Source: Clostridia bacterium
GTDB lineage: Bacteria; Bacillota; Clostridia; Christensenellales; Borkfalkiaceae
Assembly (NCBI GenBank): GCA_017508485.1
Contig: JAFVYV010000011.1
Location: forward strand, 112,962-176,961
Direction: 5' to 3'
Length of the DNA stretch: 64,000 nt
Shown here: positions 60,166 through 64,000 of the stretch, in pieces
Numbering within the stretch: position 1 is the first letter of the stretch
How the letters are laid out: each line of letters starts with the position of its first letter
Notes under the pieces: model-generated
Database searches by the model: none
Seen by the model: the letters and a program-made list of their open reading frames with translations, nothing else
What the model was told of the DNA's origin: nothing
Program-made: the position numbers and the translations under genes

Positions 60166-61233
60166 ATGGCAATTGAAGAAATAAACGAAGCGTTAGTTGC
60201 TAAAGTTTCTAAAGAAATTATTGCAGAATATAAAAGTAAAGGTAGCATAAAAGAAGAAGCGTTATTTGACAAAATTGACAAGTTGGACGTTTCAGCAATG
60301 GAACTTGAAGAAATTTATAAAGAACTTGACAACGCAGGTATCCAAATTATAAGCGAAATTGAAAAGGACAAAAGCCTTTACGATGAACTTCTAAAAGAAG
60401 TTAGCATGGACGACCCTGTAAAGATGTATCTAAAAGATATCGGTAAAGTTCAACTTTTAAGTACGGAAGAAGAAAAAGAACTTGCAAGAAAGATGAGTGA
60501 AGGGGACGAAAAGGCTAAAAAACTTCTTTCAGAAGCAAACCTTAGACTTGTTGTTTCAATCGCAAAAAGATATATGGGCAGGGGTATGCTTTTCTTAGAC
60601 CTTATCCAAGAAGGCAACTTAGGTTTAATGAAGGCAGTTGAAAAGTTTGACTACCAAAAAGGTTTTAAGTTTAGTACTTACGCAACTTGGTGGATTAGAC
60701 AAGCAATAACCCGTGCAATAGCCGACCAAGCAAGAACGATAAGAATACCAGTTCACATGGTTGAAACTATCAACAAGCAAATCAGAGTTTCTAGAAGACT
60801 TCTTCAAGAAAAGGGTAGAGAACCAACTCAAGAAGAAATCGCAAAAGAAATGGGCACAACGGTTGAAAGGGTTATTGAAATTCAAAAAATCGCACAAGAC
60901 CCAGTATCACTTGAAACGCCAATCGGTGAAGAAGAAGATAGCCACTTAGGTGACTTTATTGAAGATGAACAAACGGCAGCACCAAGCGATATGGTTGCTT
61001 TCCAAATGTTAAAAGAACAACTTTTAGGGGTTTTAGACACCTTAACTCCAAGAGAAGAAAAGGTACTTCGCCTTCGTTACGGTTTAGATGATAGCAGACC
61101 AAGAACGCTTGAAGAAGTAGGTAAAGAATTTAACGTTACAAGAGAAAGAATAAGACAAATTGAAGCAAAAGCACTTAGAAAGTTAAGACACCCAAGTAGA
61201 AGTAAAAGACTAAAAGATTTTCTTGACGTATAA
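60166..61233 (+). CDS. rpoD: Primary sigma factor RpoD (SigA)
   Basis: 355 residues, typical of Firmicute SigA. Region 1.2 ([18 protein letters not shown]), region 2 ([58 protein letters not shown]), region 3, and region 4 ([40 protein letters not shown]). Directs RNA polymerase to the TTGACA/TATAAT promoters seen across this window. AAAGGAG precedes the ATG; its stop shares a base with trmK. Confidence 0.97.
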   Translation: MAIEEINEALVAKVSKEIIAEYKSKGSIKEEALFDKIDKLDVSAMELEEIYKELDNAGIQIISEIEKDKSLYDELLKEVSMDDPVKMYLKDIGKVQLLSTEEEKELARKMSEGDEKAKKLLSEANLRLVVSIAKRYMGRGMLFLDLIQEGNLGLMKAVEKFDYQKGFKFSTYATWWIRQAITRAIADQARTIRIPVHMVETINKQIRVSRRLLQEKGREPTQEEIAKEMGTTVERVIEIQKIAQDPVSLETPIGEEEDSHLGDFIEDEQTAAPSDMVAFQMLKEQLLGVLDTLTPREEKVLRLRYGLDDSRPRTLEEVGKEFNVTRERIRQIEAKALRKLRHPSRSKRLKDFLDV

Positions 61234-61877
61234 TGAGTAGATTAAAAGAGATATTTTCTAATATAGAAAAGGCAAACAAGTTTGCAGACGTTGGTTGTGA
61301 CCACGGAATTATCGCTCAAATGGTGGTAAAGGAAAGTTTAGCAAACACGGTCGTTATAACGGACATCAGTAAAGATTCCCTTAAAAAAGCCGAAGACCTT
61401 TTAGCAAAAGAAATGTTAGTAGGCAAGGTAAAATCTTATTTTACCGACGGGTTAAACGGTGTTGATAATGACGTTGACGAGTGTTTAATTGCCGGTATGG
61501 GTGGAAAGGAAATTATAAAAATCCTAACCGATAGAGAAAGAGCGTTTAGACCGAACAGGCTAATTTTACAACCGATGAAAAACGTAGAAAACTTAAGGGT
61601 TTTTCTTGTAGAAAACGGGTATAAAATATTAAAAGACTACGTTTTTAAGGATAGAAAGTTTTACGACCTTATCGTGGCAGAAAAAGGGGAAGACAGTTTA
61701 ACCAAAAAAGAAATTGCTTTTGGAAGAACAAATCTTCTTGTAAAAGGCGACGCGTTTAAGGAAAGAATAGCCCTTGAAATGCAAAAAATAATGAATAGGC
61801 TTTCTAATCCCGACCTATCAACGGAAAATTACTTTAAGTTTTTAGGAAAACTATTAGAATTAAAAGGTTTAATATGA
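61233..61877 (+). CDS. trmK: tRNA (adenine22-N1)-methyltransferase TrmK
   Basis: 214 residues. SAM-binding start RLKEIFSNIEKANKFADVGC, then DHGIIAQMVV, ISKDSLKKAEDLL, the NPPY-equivalent AGMGGKEIIKIL and LILQPMKNVENLRVFL, all typical of TrmK (COG2384). Methylates A22 in tRNA. Downstream of rpoD and overlapping the Nif3-like gene by 4 bp, the conserved Firmicute order. Confidence 0.93.
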   Translation: MSRLKEIFSNIEKANKFADVGCDHGIIAQMVVKESLANTVVITDISKDSLKKAEDLLAKEMLVGKVKSYFTDGLNGVDNDVDECLIAGMGGKEIIKILTDRERAFRPNRLILQPMKNVENLRVFLVENGYKILKDYVFKDRKFYDLIVAEKGEDSLTKKEIAFGRTNLLVKGDAFKERIALEMQKIMNRLSNPDLSTENYFKFLGKLLELKGLI

Positions 61878-62641
61878 TAAGTTCAAAATATTTAAGCGAT
61901 ATTTTAGAAGAAATAGCACCACTACAACTTAGCAAAGCGTTTATAGAAAAGGGCGCTTACGACAACAGTGGACTTTTAGTAAAAACGCACGAAGGTGCTA
62001 CTAGCATACTTTTAGCCCTTGACCTAACTGAAGAAGTGGTTAAAAAAGCAGTAAAAATAGGGGCAGACACAATTATAACTCACCACCCTGCAATTTACAC
62101 TCCGTTAAAAGAATTAGGGGAAGAAACAAAAGCCCTTTTACTTGCAATAAAAAAGAACTTAAATATTTACTCACTTCACTTAAATCTAGATATAGCAGAT
62201 AAGGGCATAGACCAAAGTTTAGCAGAAGGTTTAGGTGGCAAAAAGTTCAAAATTTTAGAATACGTAACGGAAACTAACGGCTATGGTAGAGAGTTTGAAG
62301 TAGAAAAAGTAAGGTTAGAAAATTTCGTTAAAAAAGCAAAAATAGAGTTTAACTCTAAAAAAATAATTTATTACGGCAAAAAGACAAAAGAAATTAAGTT
62401 GGTTACATCTTTTTGTGGTGCAGGGGGTAGTAGCGCCACAAATTATCAAGGAGATGCCGACCTAATAGTTAGTTCAGACCTACCACACCACGTAATATTA
62501 AAAATGGTAGAAGAAGGAAAGGCTGTAATGGTAATTCCACACTACGTAGCAGAGTTTTACGGGTTTAAGAAATTTTACGAACAACTATCAAAAATTAAAG
62601 AGGTAAAAATCACCCTTTTTGATGATAAAAGGTATAGATAA
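61874..62641 (+). CDS. Nif3-like dinuclear metal center protein
   Basis: 255 residues. Metal-ligand motifs ITHHPAIYTPL, SLHLNLDIADKGID and the C-terminal SFCGAGGSSATNYQGDADLI plus LPHHVILKM and MVIPHY are characteristic of the YqfO/Nif3 family (GTP cyclohydrolase 1 type 2 fold). The biochemical role of the family is unsettled. Short form without the inserted PII-like domain of Bacillus YqfO. Overlaps trmK by 4 bp. Confidence 0.9.
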   Translation: MISSKYLSDILEEIAPLQLSKAFIEKGAYDNSGLLVKTHEGATSILLALDLTEEVVKKAVKIGADTIITHHPAIYTPLKELGEETKALLLAIKKNLNIYSLHLNLDIADKGIDQSLAEGLGGKKFKILEYVTETNGYGREFEVEKVRLENFVKKAKIEFNSKKIIYYGKKTKEIKLVTSFCGAGGSSATNYQGDADLIVSSDLPHHVILKMVEEGKAVMVIPHYVAEFYGFKKFYEQLSKIKEVKITLFDDKRYR

Positions 62642-62653
62642 AGGAGATAAAAA

Positions 62654-63349
62654 ATGGTAAAAGATTTAGTAGCGTATCAAGAAGTTGACGCAAAACTTAG
62701 GGAAATTGAAGTATTTTTATCAAATAGTGAAGAAAGAAAGAAGTCAGTCGTTGCAAGACGTTTTTTAGAAACGGTTGACGAATCAGTTCAAAAGTTAGAT
62801 AAGCGTGCAGAAGAATTAGGCATTATGTTCAAAAACGTAGATGCTAGTAGCGAAAAATTAAAGGAAGAACAAGTTGAATTTTTAGGTGCGCTTGAAGAAG
62901 TTGAAACACCTGAAGAAGCAATTTACTTAAAGAAAAAGTTAGATGAACTACTTTCTAAAATGAACGCTTTAGAAAAAGAAACGGCTAACTTAAAAAAGGA
63001 AATGGAAGACCTTTCAAACGAATACTTAAACTTAAGAAAGAAAACGAAGGCGGCGCAAAATCAATATACTGAAAACTTTGCAAAGTTCAAAGAGTTAAGA
63101 GATGCAAAACAACCAGAAGTTGACGCATTAAAGAAAGAACTTGAAGAATTAGGCAAAAAGGTTGACATAGTGTTGTTTGAAAAATATCAACAAAAAAGAA
63201 AGGATAAATCCTTCCCTATAGTGTACAAGGTTGTAGGGGAAACTTGCCCGGCTTGTTCAATGAGCTTATCAATGATAGACCTAAACAATTTAGATAAGGG
63301 CGACGTTATTGAATGTGAAGCGTGTAGAAAACTACTTTATAAGGAGTAA
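62654..63349 (+). CDS. Coiled-coil protein with C-terminal zinc ribbon
   Basis: 231 residues. A long antiparallel coiled coil (about 1-190) is followed by a C4 zinc ribbon, CPACSMSL...CEACRKLLY (residues about 201-228). This is the family annotated as C4-type zinc ribbon domain proteins (CdsZ/YqfO-neighbour type) found next to nif3 in many bacteria; some members bind nucleic acid or flagellar regulators, but the function here is unknown. GGAGATAAAA precedes the ATG. Confidence 0.8.
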   Translation: MVKDLVAYQEVDAKLREIEVFLSNSEERKKSVVARRFLETVDESVQKLDKRAEELGIMFKNVDASSEKLKEEQVEFLGALEEVETPEEAIYLKKKLDELLSKMNALEKETANLKKEMEDLSNEYLNLRKKTKAAQNQYTENFAKFKELRDAKQPEVDALKKELEELGKKVDIVLFEKYQQKRKDKSFPIVYKVVGETCPACSMSLSMIDLNNLDKGDVIECEACRKLLYKE

Positions 63350-63354
63350 GAAAA

Positions 63355-63654
63355 ATGGTTAAGCATATAGTTTGTTTTAAGTTAAAAGAAGGGGAAAGTA
63401 AAGAAAAGGCAAAAGAAGTTTTACTTTCAATGAAAGAACACACACCTTGGTTAAGGGGCATTAAAGTTCATATTGATGAACTACAAACGGCAAGAAGTTT
63501 TGACGTAATTTTAGAAACGCTTTTTGAAACTTTTATGGACTTAGAAGAATATCAAGTAGATAGATACCACGTTGACGTGGTTAAAAAGCATATGCACGCC
63601 GTAACGGAAAAAAGCATAAGCCTTGACTTCCAAGTTGAAAAGGAAGAATTTTAA
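63355..63654 (+). CDS. Dabb (stress-responsive A/B barrel) domain protein
   Basis: 99 residues. MVKHIVCFKLKEGESKEKAK, SFDVILETLFETFMDLEEYQ and the closing HVDVVKKHMHAVTEKSISLD are typical of the dimeric ferredoxin-like Dabb fold. No catalytic role can be assigned. It ends the rpoD operon, 5 bp after the zinc ribbon gene. Confidence 0.85.
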   Translation: MVKHIVCFKLKEGESKEKAKEVLLSMKEHTPWLRGIKVHIDELQTARSFDVILETLFETFMDLEEYQVDRYHVDVVKKHMHAVTEKSISLDFQVEKEEF

Positions 63655-63750
63655 TTAAAAATTCAAGCAAAAACCACAAAAAAAGCACTATTCTCCTAGG
63701 GATTTTTTGAAACGTTAAAAATTTATAGGAAATTGCACTTTCAAGCGAAG

Positions 63751-63787
63751 AAAAATCGGATTCCATTACGGGGTCTGATTTTTTTGT
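63751..63787 (+). terminator. Rho-independent terminator after the rpoD operon
   Basis: A roughly 12-bp stem with G-U pairs (63753-63764 with 63770-63781) followed by a T run. The ~95 bp between the Dabb stop and this stem contain no gene that I can recognise. Confidence 0.7.
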
Positions 63788-63789
63788 TT

Positions 63790-63820
63790 AACTCTCGTTA
63801 TTAAATGGCGAGAGTTTTCT
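63790..63820 (+). terminator. Second tandem terminator-like hairpin
   Basis: AACTCTCG/CGAGAGTT (63790-63797 with 63809-63816) followed by TTCTTT; weaker than the first. Confidence 0.55.
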
Positions 63821-63918
63821 TTATACAATCTTAATACCGACGAGAAAAATCATAACGTCTTCTTTATAAGAAATATAGTACAATGATTAGCGAAGAAAGA
63901 TATTCTAGAGGTGTGTTT

Positions 63919-64000
63919 ATGGAAGTTAAAACAAAATTCAAATTATCTTCCTTTCAAATTATTTTACTCGGTTTTGCAGCAGTAATTTTTATTGGGGCAT
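63919..64000 (+). CDS. TrkH/KtrB-family potassium transporter (5' end only)
   Basis: Only the first 27 codons are in the window: MEVKTKFKLSSFQIILLGF then a hydrophobic stretch. The LSSFQIILLGF...IGA start is typical of the membrane subunit of Ktr/Trk potassium uptake (usual form LSPFQIIALGFLxxIxIG). AGAGGTG lies just upstream. An in-frame ATG at 63883 overlaps a TACAAT -10-like element and is less likely. Assignment rests on a very short sequence. Confidence 0.6.
   Translation, partial: MEVKTKFKLSSFQIILLGFAAVIFIGA

Noticed and set aside
63655..63918. ydaO-type c-di-AMP riboswitch upstream of the Trk/Ktr gene
   Set aside because: The conserved motifs and multi-stem layout are not visible, and the two hairpins look like ordinary terminators.

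Overview
The window is about 64 kb of low-GC bacterial DNA with dense, mostly collinear genes and short promoters (many with a 17-bp spacer). Gene content and order point to an endospore-forming member of the Clostridia, probably an uncultured gut lineage. The evidence is SpoIIID, a PdaB-type deacetylase, RNase J, a tandem ATP-/PPi-phosphofructokinase pair, and the blocks ispG-(polC)-rimP-nusA-ylxR-ylxQ-infB-rbfA-nrnA-truB-ribF and dgt-dnaG-rpoD-trmK. Lineage assignment beyond Clostridia is a guess. I saw no rRNA, tRNA, CRISPR array, integrase or transposase.

Layout. 1-10.3 kb: 3' part of dnaE, pfkA and a PPi-type phosphofructokinase, an atypical EF-G-like GTPase with a PfkB-family sugar-phosphate kinase, spoIIID, an ArsB/SLC13-like permease and a PAP2 phosphatase. 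10.3-12.6 kb (minus): serC-serA. 12.8-16.2 kb: rnjA, trmR-like methyltransferase and trhP-like U32 protein (wobble-uridine modification). 16.4-20.7 kb: a type IIA topoisomerase pair, probably parE-parC. 20.9-22.4 kb: pdaB-like deacetylase and a two-OB-fold SSB-like protein.

22.4-34.9 kb is an accessory island between the SSB-like gene and ispG. It holds two membrane-anchored exported proteins, a LexA-type SOS box, an ArpU/RinA-like regulator, and an intact phage head gene set: large terminase, small-terminase-like fragment, P22-type portal, scaffold-like protein, HK97-fold capsid, connector, a beta-rich protein and a coiled-coil protein. There is no recognisable tail, lysis, replication or integration gene. 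It ends with a MuF-like toxin and its probable immunity gene in a compositionally different cassette bracketed by an 18-bp direct repeat. This tail-less but undecayed capsid module is the best candidate here for an unusual or domesticated system.

34.9-46.1 kb: ispG; at the usual polC locus a 520-residue PolC-like protein that keeps the OB and exonuclease domains but lacks the PHP and polymerase domains; then rimP, nusA, a ylxR broken by one in-frame TAA, ylxQ, infB, rbfA, nrnA, truB, ribF and an endonuclease IV-like gene. 46.1-50.3 kb: Xaa-Pro peptidase, efp, an SDR, a CPBP protease and a beta-lactamase-family serine hydrolase. 50.6-54.7 kb: a 1343-residue repeat lipoprotein. 54.7-55.4 kb: two divergent XRE regulators between identical 94-bp direct repeats. 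55.4-57.3 kb (minus): ung and apgM. 57.4-63.7 kb: dgt-dnaG-rpoD-trmK-nif3-like-zinc ribbon-Dabb. The window ends in the start of a TrkH/KtrB-type potassium transporter.

Most of the window is core information processing (replication, topology, transcription, translation initiation, tRNA modification) plus the upper-glycolytic phosphofructokinase step, phosphoglycerate mutase and serine synthesis. The accessory material is concentrated in the capsid island, the repeat lipoprotein and the two repeat-bracketed gene pairs.
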